Positions 1 through 5,763 of a DNA stretch of 5,763 nt are shown here, piece after piece. The stretch covers positions 1 through 5,763 of the forward strand of contig JAHFDC010000070.1 in assembly GCA_023249205.1 (NCBI GenBank), written 5' to 3'. The position numbers and the translations under genes are program-made. Under the pieces are notes generated by a model. That model had not been told where the DNA came from and searched no databases. It saw only the letters and a list, made by a program, of their open reading frames with translations. Numbering within the stretch: the first letter of the stretch is position 1; every line of letters starts with the position of its first letter. The DNA is from Candidatus Methylomirabilota bacterium (GTDB taxonomy: Bacteria > Methylomirabilota > Methylomirabilia > Methylomirabilales > JACPAU01).

Positions 1-722
1 TGAAGCTGGAGTGGTTGAGTTGGTCCATCTTCCGGATGACGTCCCCGACAGGAAAGGTGATCCTGACGAATCCCTTCGTCACGAACCCTGACAGCCCGGT
101 CAAGGCTGCCGACATCGGGAAGGCCGACATCATCCTGGTGGCCGACGGGCACCCGGACGAGGTGGGCTCCGCCGCGGAGATTGCGCTGAACACCAAGGCG
201 CAGGTGGTCACCACCCACGAGCTGGCGTGGGGATTCCTGAAGGCCAAGGGTCTTCCCGAGACCCAGGCCCGGACGGGCCAGCCCGGGGAGCGGTTCCGCT
301 TCGACGGGATCACCGTGCGCCTGGTCAATTCGGTCCACGGGTCCGGGAACCCCGAGCCGCCGGGCTACTTCGGCGGGGCGGCACTGGGGTTCTTCATCAC
401 CTTCGAGAACGGGCTCACGGTCTACTTCTCGGGAAGCACGGCGCTTACGATGGACATGCAGCTCTGGGGGAGCATGTACCAGCCGGACGTGGCGATCCTG
501 GTCCTGCAAGGCAACCGGGACGTGAAGGACATCGCGCAGATGGCCCGCTTCCTGGCGATGGGCAACCCCCGCCTGAAGACCGTGATCCCGCACCACCATC
601 GCCTCCAGCCCCCCGCCGGTGCCCCGACGCCGCAGGACCTGGCGCGGGAGATCCAGGCGCTCAACTTGCCGGTCACGGTTCTGAACCCGGAGTTGAAGAA
701 GGTGTACACGCTTTCCCCGTAA
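1..722 (+). CDS. Metallo-beta-lactamase-fold protein, UPF0173/UlaG-like, with altered metal-binding motif (5' end at or beyond window edge)
   Basis: The frame is open from the window edge to a TAA at 720-722. The first full codons give KLEWLSWSIFRM, which lines up with the N-terminus of UPF0173 metal-dependent hydrolases (typically MK-x-TWLGH...). Bases 1-2 are TG, so the start codon may be cut by one base, or a leader may lie further upstream. Family landmarks are in order: NPF (normally DPF), ADGHPDE at 141-161 (normally THGHxDH), VHGSG, FSGST at 426-440 (normally hAGDT) and VIPHHH (normally VPMHY). The fold is recognisable over about 240 residues, the normal length. Several metal ligands differ: His1 is Asp, His3 is Glu, and the bridging Asp of GDT is Ser. 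The early GH is SW. The central His and Asp and the two later His remain. It may bind one metal or a different metal, or be non-catalytic. Family assignment is firm; substrate is unknown. The next gene starts 118 bases downstream. Confidence 0.8.
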   Translation, partial: KLEWLSWSIFRMTSPTGKVILTNPFVTNPDSPVKAADIGKADIILVADGHPDEVGSAAEIALNTKAQVVTTHELAWGFLKAKGLPETQARTGQPGERFRFDGITVRLVNSVHGSGNPEPPGYFGGAALGFFITFENGLTVYFSGSTALTMDMQLWGSMYQPDVAILVLQGNRDVKDIAQMARFLAMGNPRLKTVIPHHHRLQPPAGAPTPQDLAREIQALNLPVTVLNPELKKVYTLSP

Positions 723-827
723 CTCCCGACTCTCAGGGGGTATCCAAAGAGTGGTCTCGGCGCGTATCCTGGGCAGAGGCCGGGACGCAGCCGGCCGGGG
801 TCCGCGCCCTAGCGGGGGGCGCCGGGA

Positions 828-834
828 GGGAGGT
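828..834 (+). promoter_or_regulatory. Ribosome binding site of the thioredoxin-like selenoprotein gene
   Basis: GGGAGGT lies six bases before the ATG at 841. It supports that start, which also gives a complete signal peptide. An in-frame candidate further upstream at 751 (GTG) would place a charged, non-family stretch before the signal peptide. Confidence 0.7.
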
Positions 835-840
835 GGGCAC

Positions 841-1374
841 ATGAGAGCGATAACGCGATGGATGGCGGGGGCAGCAATGGTTCTGGCCCTGCTGGGCGCG
901 GCCGCCGCGGCGGACCTGCTCCGGCCGCCCGAGACGGCCCCCCCCGCACCGGAGGTGGAGAGCCCGGTCTGGATCAACTCGGGTCCGCTCCTGCTCGCCG
1001 ACCTCCGGGGCAAGGTCGTCCTGGTGGAATTCTGGACCTACGGGTGAGTCAACTGCCTCAACGTGGTCCCGAGTTTGCGGGACTGGCACGAGCGGTACGG
1101 CGCCCAAGGGTTGGTCATTATCGCGGTCCACTCCCCGGAGTTTTTCTGGGAGAAGAGCCCGGACCGGGTCCGGGCGAAGGTGGCCGAACTGAAGATTCGC
1201 TACCCCGTGGCGCTGGATAACGACTTCGGCATCTGGAAGCGGTACGGCAACCGCTACTGGCCCACCCAGTACCTCGTGGACAGGCGGGGCCGGATCCGTG
1301 CCACGCACATTGGGGAAGGGGGGACAATCGAAGTCGAGGCGGCCCGCCGGACTCTGCTCGCCGAGAAACCCTAG
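841..1374 (+). CDS. Exported thioredoxin-like (DipZ/TlpA-type) selenoprotein with UxxC active site; TGA at 1045-1047 read as selenocysteine
   Basis: The ATG at 841 begins a Sec-type signal peptide (Arg-containing n-region, hydrophobic core at about residues 9-19, Ala-rich cleavage zone near 24/25 before DLL). The domain then runs from GKVVLVEFWTYG into an in-frame TGA at codon 69. It continues without a break as VNCLNVVPSLRDWHERYG, AVHSPEF, YPVALDND, NRYWPTQYLVD and HIGEG to TAG at 1372-1374. DipZ-like thioredoxin domains read FWTYTCINC here, so TGA sits exactly at the first Cys of CxxC, with Cys72 as the resolving residue and Pro141 as the probable cis-proline. This is the classic Cys-to-Sec position. 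The product would be 177 residues, a complete domain with no other disruption, acting as a periplasmic or extracytoplasmic thiol/selenol oxidoreductase. A SECIS-like hairpin follows the TGA. Conventional annotation would split it or start at GTG 1063, losing the active site. The alternative is a Cys-to-stop mutation or base error. Neighbours give no clue to the partner protein. Confidence 0.85.
1062..1090 (+). promoter_or_regulatory. Putative bacterial SECIS element
   Basis: Directly downstream of the in-frame TGA, GTCCCG (1066-1071) pairs perfectly with CGGGAC (1078-1083) around the six-base loop AGTTTG (1072-1077). A lower helix CGTG (1062-1065) with CACG (1087-1090) extends it across a three-base bulge (1084-1086). 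The apical loop starts 24 bases after the TGA and has G at its second position. Known bacterial SECIS elements lie in the coding region shortly after UGA, with a small apical loop whose first two bases include a G, recognised by SelB. The pairing is seen directly; SelB binding is inferred. Confidence 0.65.
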
Positions 1375-1468
1375 CCGCGCCCGCCCGCAGGCTCTCCGTC
1401 CCAGAGTACTTTGCTGCGTTGTCGCGCTGGCCACGCCCGCCCCCGCGGAGAGGCGGAGCGCCCGCGGC

Positions 1469-1498
1469 GTTGGTGGCCCCGGCGTCGGGCACGCCAAC
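1469..1498 (+). other. GC-rich hairpin between the selenoprotein gene and glgA
   Basis: GTTGG (1469-1473) pairs with CCAAC (1494-1498), and GCCC (1476-1479) pairs with GGGC (1487-1490). The intervening TG and CG bases can also pair, leaving one bulged A and a seven-base loop. It could terminate transcription of the upstream gene, but no T-run follows. The rest of 1375-1500 holds two copies of CCGCGG (1443-1448, 1462-1467) and no coding signal. Confidence 0.35.
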
Positions 1499-1500
1499 CG

Positions 1501-1530
1501 TTGCCGCAGCGTTCCCCTGCCTGGTATAGT
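1501..1530 (+). promoter_or_regulatory. Putative sigma-70-type promoter of glgA
   Basis: TTGCCG (1501-1506) and TATAGT (1525-1530) are separated by 18 bases, and TG at 1522-1523 gives an extended -10. Transcription would start near 1537, about 40 bases before the glgA ATG. It stands out in an otherwise GC-rich spacer. It is predicted from consensus only. Confidence 0.55.
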
Positions 1531-1576
1531 GCCCCGCCGCCCTGATCGGGGGAGGGAAGCGCGTTCGGGAGGGCTC

Positions 1577-3073
1577 ATGCACGTCCTGCTCGTTTCCTCC
1601 GAGGTCGTCCCCTTCGCCAAGACCGGAGGCCTGGCTGACGTGGCCGGGGCGCTGCCCCGGGCGCTGGCGGGCCTCGGGATCGAGGTCACGGTCGCGCTCC
1701 CGCGCTACCGGCAGATTGACGGGGCCCGGTTCGGCCTCCAGAAGATCCACGACGGTATTCGCATCCCCGTGGGGGAGCGACAGGAGACGCTCACGGTCTC
1801 CGAGGCGCAGATGCCGGGGGGGCGGGCGCTCTTCCTCGGGCACGAGGGATTCTTTGGCCGCGATGGCCTGTACCAGGAGAAGGGGCAGGACTACCCCGAC
1901 AACGCCGAGCGCTTCACCGCCTTCGCCCGCGGCGTCACGGAGATGGTCCGCGCCCTCGGCCTCACACCGGACGTCCTGCACTGCAACGACTGGCAGACCG
2001 GGCTGATTCCCCCCTATCTCAGGACCCTCTACGCCGGCGACCCGGTCCTGGGAAAGGCCGCCAGTCTCTTCACGATTCACAACATGGGCTACCAGGGTCT
2101 TTTCCCGGCCGAGCAGTTCAGCGCCACGGGGCTCCCCCGCGAACTCTTCCAGTGGCGGGCCATGGAGTTTTACGGGAAAGTCAACTTCCTGAAGGGCGGC
2201 CTCGTGTACGCCGACTGCCTGAGCACCGTGAGCCGCCGCTACAGCCAGGAGATCCAGACCCCGGAGTTCGGCGCCGGGCTGGAGGGGGTGCTCAAGGAGC
2301 GGACCGCCGATCTCTACGGCATTCTGAATGGCGTGGACACGGAGGAGTGGAGCCCGGCCACCGACAAGCACCTGGCCGCCCGCTACAGCCGCGATGACCT
2401 CGGCGGCAAGGCGGCCTGCAAGGCCGACCTCCAGCGCACGATGGGTCTCCCGGTGCGGCCCGATGTCCCGGTCCTCGGGGTCATCTCCCGTCTCGCCGAC
2501 CAGAAAGGGATTGACCTCGTGGCGGCATCGGCGGAGGCGCTGCTCGCCGAGGGGACCCAACTGGTCCTCCTGGGGACGGGGGACCGGACGCTCGAGGCGG
2601 CGTTCACCGCGCTGCAGAAAGCGCAGCCGACCAGGGCGGCCGTCCGGATCGGCTTCGACGTCGCCCTTTCTCACAAGATCGAGGCCGGGTCCGACGTGTT
2701 CCTCATGCCCTCCCGCTACGAGCCCTGCGGCCTGAACCAGATGTACAGCCTTCTCTACGGCACCATCCCGGTGGTCCGGGCGACGGGCGGGCTGGACGAC
2801 ACGATCGTCCCCTTCGACCAGAAAAGCGGAGAGGGGAACGGCTTCAAGTTCGCTGAGGCCACCGCGGAAGCGCTGCTCGCGGAGGTTCGGGACGCCCTCG
2901 CCTGCTACCGGAACCGGCCCCTCTGGCATCGCTTGATTCAGAACGCCATGGCGGCCGATGTCTCCTGGACCCGCTCGGCCAGGGAGTACGTACAGGTGTA
3001 CCGGCGCGCCATCGCCAAGCGGCGGGGCGAGCGGGGGGAGGCGGCCGGGGGCCGCGCTGTGGCGTCGAATTGA
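1577..3073 (+). CDS. glgA: Glycogen synthase (ADP-glucose type, GT5)
   Basis: Cytoplasmic enzyme adding glucose from ADP-glucose to the non-reducing end of alpha-1,4-glucan chains in glycogen synthesis. The 498-residue product has the full bacterial GlgA pattern. The N-terminal GT5 domain starts [22 protein letters not shown] with the ADP-glucose-binding KTGGL (Lys15), then HCNDWQTG (Asp138) and HNMGYQG (His168). The C-terminal GT-B domain carries SRLADQKG (Arg305, Lys310) and [10 protein letters not shown] (Glu382), followed by [15 protein letters not shown]. These match the E. coli catalytic residues in order and spacing. The ATG at 1577 is chosen because the family begins exactly there and GGAGG lies just upstream (1568-1572, a short spacer of four). 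The frame stays open further upstream but is not family-like. The last 20 or so residues form an Arg/Gly/Ala-rich tail beyond the usual end. No other glycogen genes are visible in this window. Confidence 0.97.
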   Translation: MHVLLVSSEVVPFAKTGGLADVAGALPRALAGLGIEVTVALPRYRQIDGARFGLQKIHDGIRIPVGERQETLTVSEAQMPGGRALFLGHEGFFGRDGLYQEKGQDYPDNAERFTAFARGVTEMVRALGLTPDVLHCNDWQTGLIPPYLRTLYAGDPVLGKAASLFTIHNMGYQGLFPAEQFSATGLPRELFQWRAMEFYGKVNFLKGGLVYADCLSTVSRRYSQEIQTPEFGAGLEGVLKERTADLYGILNGVDTEEWSPATDKHLAARYSRDDLGGKAACKADLQRTMGLPVRPDVPVLGVISRLADQKGIDLVAASAEALLAEGTQLVLLGTGDRTLEAAFTALQKAQPTRAAVRIGFDVALSHKIEAGSDVFLMPSRYEPCGLNQMYSLLYGTIPVVRATGGLDDTIVPFDQKSGEGNGFKFAEATAEALLAEVRDALACYRNRPLWHRLIQNAMAADVSWTRSAREYVQVYRRAIAKRRGERGEAAGGRAVASN

Positions 3074-3098
3074 CGCGCCCCCCCCGCGGGCGTATCAT
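3070..3098 (+). promoter_or_regulatory. Putative sigma-70-type promoter of hemB, overlapping the glgA stop codon
   Basis: TTGACG (3070-3075) and TATCAT (3093-3098) are separated by 17 bases. The -35 box contains the glgA TGA stop (3071-3073). Transcription would start near 3105, giving a leader of about 50 bases before hemB. This is the best consensus match I noticed in the window, but it is unproven. Confidence 0.6.
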
Positions 3099-3155
3099 CG
3101 CGGCATAGCGATCGCTCCCCACGCGGCTGGACGCGGATGGTCGAGGAGGGATCTC

Positions 3156-4136
3156 ATGTACTACCCGGTGTACCGCCCCCGGCGGCTGCGGAAGACGGAG
3201 ATCTTGCGGCGCATGGTCCGGGAGACCACCCTGCACGTGGACGACCTCATCATGCCGCTGTTCGTGGTCCACGGGCGGGCGGTGCGGGAGGAGATCGCCC
3301 CGATGCCGGGCAACTTCCGCCTCTCGGTGGACGAACTGGTCAAGGAGGTCAAGGAGATCACGGCCCTGGGGATCCCGGGGGTCATGCTCTTCGGCGTCCC
3401 GGAGGGCAAGGACGCGTACGGCTCCGAGGCCTACGCGAGGGACGGGATCATCCAGCAGGCCATCCGGGCGATCAAGGACTCGGTCTCGGACCTGGTGGTC
3501 ATCACGGACACCTGCCTGTGCGCCTACACCAGCCACGGCCACTGCGGGGTGGTGGAAGAGGGCCGGGTCCGGAACGACCCGACCCTGGAGCTCATCGCCA
3601 AGACGGCCCTCTCGCAGGCGGAGGCGGGCGCCGACATGGTGGCCCCCTCCGACATGATGGACGGCCGGGTGGGCGCCATCCGGGAGGCCCTGGACGAGAA
3701 CGGCTTCGAGGAACTCCCCATCCTGGCCCACGCCGCCAAGTACGCCTCCGCCTTCTACGGCCCGTTCCGGGAGGCAACCGGCTCCTCCCCGCAGTTCGGC
3801 GACCGCCGCGCCTACCAGATGGACCCGGCCAACGCGGATGAGGCGCTCCGGGAGATCGCGCTGGACCTGGAGGAGGGGGCGGACATCGTGATGGTGAAGC
3901 CGGCCCTCCCCTACCTGGACATCATCGCGCGGGTCCGCGCCGAGTACGCCGTGCCCATCGCCGCCTACAGCGTGAGTGGGGAGTTCGCGATGATCAAGGC
4001 GGCCGCCCGCCTCGGCTGGCTGGACGGGGAGCGGGCCATGATGGAGGCGCTCACGGGGATCAAGCGGGCCGGGGCCGATCTGCTCCTGACGTATTTTGCC
4101 AAGGACGCGGCGCGGCTGCTCACCGAGCGCCGCTGA
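3156..4136 (+). CDS. hemB: Porphobilinogen synthase (delta-aminolevulinic acid dehydratase)
   Basis: Cytoplasmic enzyme condensing two 5-aminolevulinate molecules to porphobilinogen in tetrapyrrole (heme, siroheme, corrinoid) synthesis. The 326-residue product is of normal family length. It shows the N-terminal RPRRLR segment, DDLIMPLFV, the cysteine metal site [14 protein letters not shown] (Cys120, Cys122, Cys130), the first Schiff-base lysine in [15 protein letters not shown] (Lys195), the second in [10 protein letters not shown] (Lys248), and the C-terminal [14 protein letters not shown] and [11 protein letters not shown]. The three cysteines indicate the zinc-dependent type and not the Asp-rich magnesium type. 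The bases AGGAGG (3144-3149) six bases before the ATG fix the start. The stretch before Lys195 reads LAHAAK where many homologues have SYSAK, a mild variation. It is 82 bases after glgA with its own predicted promoter, and 36 bases before the dehydrogenase start. Confidence 0.97.
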   Translation: MYYPVYRPRRLRKTEILRRMVRETTLHVDDLIMPLFVVHGRAVREEIAPMPGNFRLSVDELVKEVKEITALGIPGVMLFGVPEGKDAYGSEAYARDGIIQQAIRAIKDSVSDLVVITDTCLCAYTSHGHCGVVEEGRVRNDPTLELIAKTALSQAEAGADMVAPSDMMDGRVGAIREALDENGFEELPILAHAAKYASAFYGPFREATGSSPQFGDRRAYQMDPANADEALREIALDLEEGADIVMVKPALPYLDIIARVRAEYAVPIAAYSVSGEFAMIKAAARLGWLDGERAMMEALTGIKRAGADLLLTYFAKDAARLLTERR

Positions 4137-4159
4137 GGGCCGCTCGTGGAGGTTCCCCC

Positions 4160-4166
4160 GGGGAAG
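4160..4166 (+). promoter_or_regulatory. Candidate ribosome binding site for the dehydrogenase ATG at 4173
   Basis: GGGGAAG lies six bases before ATG 4173. It is a weak Shine-Dalgarno match. A competing GTG start at 4146 has GAGGG at 4135-4139 with a similar spacer and would add nine residues. The family's N-terminus aligns with MLAVVK, which favours 4173. Confidence 0.4.
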
Positions 4167-4172
4167 ACGACC

Positions 4173-5210
4173 ATGCTGGCGGTCGTGAAGGATCGCGCCG
4201 AGCGCGGGGTGCGCCTCGAGGAGATCCCCGTCCCCGCCATCAGTCCGTACGAGGTGCTGGTGCGGGTCGGGGCGGCAGGGATCTGCGGCAGCGACCAGCG
4301 GATCTACCACGAGGTCAACCCCGAGAAGAAGCCCCGCCGTTTCGTCATCGGCCACGAGATCGCCGGGGAGGTCGTGGCCTGCGGCGAGCAGGTCCACCGC
4401 TTTCGGCCGGGAGCGGCGGTGGCCATCGAGATCTGCATCGGCTGCGCCATCTGCAAGTTCTGCAAGATCGGCCACGTGAACCTCTGCCAGAAACTGGAGG
4501 AACTGGGCGTCACCATGGACGGGGGGATGGCCGAGTACGTGGCCGTCCCCGAGCGGAACCTCCACTCGATCCCTCCGGGGATGTCCTTCGTGCAGGCGAC
4601 GTTAGCCGACCCGCTGGCCTGCGTGATTCGGGGCCTCGAGATGGTCCGGGTGGAGCAGGGCTCGTGGGTGGCCGTCCTCGGGCCGGGGCAGATGGGTCTC
4701 CTGGCGACCCAGGTGGTCAAGCGGATCCTGAAGGCCCGGGTCGCGGTCGTGGGGACGCGGGCGGACCGGCTCCTGCTGGCCAAGGACCTGGGGGCGGATG
4801 CGGTGGTGAACCTCCACGAGGTGGATCCGGTCTCCGCCGTCCGTGAACTGACCGAGGGGGGCGCCGACTACGTCTTCGAGGCGGCGGGGAGCGCCGCGGC
4901 CCTGGAGCAGGGGATCGCCATGGCGCGGAAGGGCGGGGCGGTGGTCCTGCTCACCGTCCACAGGGACGTGCAGGTCAACATGGAGCCGGCCATCCGGCAC
5001 GAGTTGAAACTCTACGGCTCCATCTGCTACAACCGCCGGGAGTACGAGCATGCCCTGGGCCTGCTTGCCCAGGGGAAGGTGAACGTGGAGCCGTTCGTGG
5101 CGCACACGTTCCCGCTCTCCCGGGTGGAGGAGGCCTTTGACTTCGTCCTGTCGCGCCGCGGGGTGAAGGCGATCCTCATCCCGGGCGCGGGGGGCGGTCC
5201 CCAGGAATAA
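4173..5210 (+). CDS. Zinc-dependent medium-chain alcohol/polyol dehydrogenase (threonine/sorbitol dehydrogenase-like)
   Basis: A 345-residue cytoplasmic MDR-family oxidoreductase that would oxidise a secondary alcohol using NAD(P). The N-terminal GroES-like domain has catalytic-zinc residues Cys38 (GICGSDQ) and His61-Glu62 (GHEIAGEV). The structural-zinc lobe has Cys91, Cys94, Cys97 and Cys105 in CxxCxxCx7C. The Rossmann domain carries GPGQMG (Gly170, Gly172, Gly175). After the second strand the sequence is VVGTRADR, without the Asp/Glu usual in NAD-specific members, so NADP use is possible. The C-terminal part (SRVEEAFDFVL, GVKAILIP) is typical. Cys38 and total length resemble L-threonine 3-dehydrogenase, but sorbitol or other polyol dehydrogenases share these features, so I give no symbol. 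It sits 36 bases after hemB and 19 before the RAM-domain gene, probably in one transcript. An alternative GTG start at 4146 is possible. Confidence 0.9.
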   Translation: MLAVVKDRAERGVRLEEIPVPAISPYEVLVRVGAAGICGSDQRIYHEVNPEKKPRRFVIGHEIAGEVVACGEQVHRFRPGAAVAIEICIGCAICKFCKIGHVNLCQKLEELGVTMDGGMAEYVAVPERNLHSIPPGMSFVQATLADPLACVIRGLEMVRVEQGSWVAVLGPGQMGLLATQVVKRILKARVAVVGTRADRLLLAKDLGADAVVNLHEVDPVSAVRELTEGGADYVFEAAGSAAALEQGIAMARKGGAVVLLTVHRDVQVNMEPAIRHELKLYGSICYNRREYEHALGLLAQGKVNVEPFVAHTFPLSRVEEAFDFVLSRRGVKAILIPGAGGGPQE

Positions 5211-5229
5211 CGGGAAGGGGGGAGGCGGG

Positions 5230-5460
5230 ATGGTCGCGGGGGTCTTGATCAGGACGGAGCCCCAGAAGGAGCGCCCGGTCTTCGAGGCGCTCAAGAAGAT
5301 GGAGGGGCTGAGTTACGTCTATATGCTGTTCGGCCGCTACGACATGGTCGCGCTGGTCCGGGCCCTGGACCTGGAGGCTGCGGCGACGATCGTGGCGAAA
5401 ATCCGGGAAGTGGAGGGCGTGACCTCGACGGAGACGCTCGTGGTGCGCCCGAGCCTGTAG
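5230..5460 (+). CDS. Stand-alone RAM domain protein (Lrp/AsnC ligand-binding domain only)
   Basis: This 76-residue protein matches the C-terminal ligand-binding and oligomerisation domain of Lrp/AsnC regulators without the helix-turn-helix. It runs beta (VAGVLIRT), helix (RPVFEALKKM), beta (LSYVYMLFG), the characteristic GRYD turn (Gly35-Asp38), beta (MVALVRAL), helix (EAAATIVAKIREV), then EGVTSTETLVV with the family's GV and T-x-T. Domain-only members occur in bacteria and archaea and form dimers or higher oligomers that bind amino acids or other small molecules. Whether they regulate transcription through a partner or act otherwise is not settled. GGAGG (5221-5225) lies four bases before ATG 5230. 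It starts 19 bases after the dehydrogenase and is 54 bases before the solute-binding protein, so it is probably co-transcribed with them. Confidence 0.88.
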   Translation: MVAGVLIRTEPQKERPVFEALKKMEGLSYVYMLFGRYDMVALVRALDLEAAATIVAKIREVEGVTSTETLVVRPSL

Positions 5461-5502
5461 GGCCCGGGCCCGCGGGTCGGGGAACTCATTCTGGATGGCG
5501 CG

Positions 5503-5509
5503 AGGAGGT
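5503..5509 (+). promoter_or_regulatory. Ribosome binding site of the solute-binding protein gene
   Basis: AGGAGGT lies five bases before ATG 5515, a near-perfect Shine-Dalgarno sequence that fixes the start of the truncated last gene. The rest of the 54-base spacer (5461-5514) begins with self-complementary GC-rich sequence (GGCCCGGGCC, 5461-5470) without a T-run, so I do not call a terminator. Confidence 0.75.
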
Positions 5510-5514
5510 GCGCG

Positions 5515-5763
5515 ATGAGGGGCAAGGGGAAGTGGGCAGTTGCGGTGCTTCTGGGCCTGCTCTTTGCGGGGGGGGTGGGGACGGCCGCCGCGGCCGAGGG
5601 AGTCCTGGTCGTGGCCCGGGACCTGGACATCCGGACGCTGGACCCGCAGCGCCAGTACGAGATCACGCCGCCGATGATCATGCGCGGCGCCTACGAGAAT
5701 CTCGTCACCTTCGAGGGGACCAATTACACGAAGGTGGTCCCGTTCCTGGCCGAGAAGTTCGAG
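5515..5763 (+). CDS. Extracellular solute-binding protein, family 5 (peptide/oligopeptide ABC transporter), 3' truncated by window
   Basis: The first 83 residues are present and the frame is open at the window edge. A Sec signal peptide is clear: MRGKGKW n-region, hydrophobic core of Val/Leu/Gly/Ala at about residues 8-22, and an Ala-rich cleavage region before EGVLVVARD (about residue 27/28). The mature start, with VARDLDIRTLDPQ, then GAYENLVTFEG and VVPFLAEKFE, is the typical opening of family-5 binding proteins (DppA/OppA/NikA type; commonly LDP, then YE-x-L, then P-x-LAE). Such proteins bind peptides, nickel complexes, opines or other solutes outside the membrane and deliver them to an ABC permease, usually encoded just downstream. 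The full protein would be roughly 500-550 residues. The specific solute cannot be told from this part. Confidence 0.88.
   Translation, partial: MRGKGKWAVAVLLGLLFAGGVGTAAAAEGVLVVARDLDIRTLDPQRQYEITPPMIMRGAYENLVTFEGTNYTKVVPFLAEKFE

Noticed and set aside
741..770. Possible -10 boxes TATCCA (741-746) and TATCCT (765-770) for the selenoprotein gene
   Set aside because: No acceptable -35 element lies at the right distance from either.
227..844. A + strand open frame of 205 codons overlapping the MBL-fold gene
   Set aside because: Its composition is Gly/Pro/Arg/Ala-rich and low complexity, with no motif. It is a shifted-frame shadow of the MBL gene.
841..1374. The thioredoxin-like gene as a simple nonsense-mutated pseudogene
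   Set aside because: A single TGA exactly at the redox Cys, an intact remainder, a good ribosome binding site, a signal peptide and a SECIS-like hairpin together fit recoding better. The alternative is not excluded without the Sec genes.
1443..1498. Rho-independent terminator after the selenoprotein gene
   Set aside because: Stable hairpins are present but there is no T-run after them, and in GC-rich sequence such hairpins are frequent. I list the hairpin at 1469-1498 without calling it a terminator.
1298..1576. In-frame upstream extension of glgA
   Set aside because: The 93 extra codons overlap the end of the selenoprotein gene and cross the predicted glgA promoter. They have no GlgA similarity, and the family begins at MHVLLVSSE (1577).
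1118..2929. A 603-codon open frame on the minus strand opposite glgA, and a 573-codon one at 2844-4565 opposite hemB and the dehydrogenase
   Set aside because: Both lie antisense to strongly family-supported genes, have no recognisable domains and are rich in Arg/Gly/Pro/His/Val. They are a by-product of high GC content suppressing stop codons.
5461..5514. Self-complementary GGCCCGGGCC-type sequence as a terminator between the RAM gene and the solute-binding protein
   Set aside because: The palindrome is short, leaves little loop, and has no T-run. It is more likely GC-rich spacer.

Overview
This is a strongly GC-rich bacterial window (GC not counted) with six genes, all on the + strand and tightly packed. 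No gap exceeds about 200 bases. I see no rRNA, tRNA, mobile element or CRISPR array. The gene set (glycogen synthase, HemB, a zinc MDR dehydrogenase, a stand-alone AsnC/Lrp RAM domain, a family-5 solute-binding protein) and apparent selenocysteine use would fit an uncultivated soil or subsurface lineage such as Rokubacteria/NC10 or a deltaproteobacterium-like group. That placement is inference only.

Left part (1-1374): the window opens inside, or one base after the start of, a UPF0173-type metallo-beta-lactamase-fold protein in which several canonical metal ligands are replaced. It is followed by the most interesting gene: an exported thioredoxin-like protein of the DipZ/TlpA type whose CxxC first position is an in-frame TGA (1045-1047). 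The reading frame and family similarity continue to a TAG at 1372-1374. A GC-rich hairpin with a G-containing six-base loop begins 14 nt after the TGA, as expected of a bacterial SECIS element. I interpret the gene as a selenoprotein with a UxxC active site. TGA is an ordinary stop for two neighbouring genes, so this is local recoding and not a changed genetic code.

Middle (1375-4136): an intergenic stretch of about 200 bases with GC-rich hairpins and a good extended -10 promoter leads into glgA (ADP-glucose-type glycogen synthase). A second good sigma-70-type promoter has its -35 box overlapping the glgA stop codon and reads into hemB (porphobilinogen synthase, zinc-cysteine type).

Right part (4137-5763): hemB is followed at short spacing by a zinc-dependent medium-chain dehydrogenase, a 76-residue stand-alone RAM (Lrp ligand-binding) domain, and the start of an exported family-5 extracellular solute-binding protein cut by the window edge. 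The spacings (36, 19 and 54 bases) and the lack of a convincing terminator suggest co-transcription from the hemB promoter. No common pathway is obvious. The RAM protein could sense a small ligand related to the dehydrogenase or transporter, but this is a guess.
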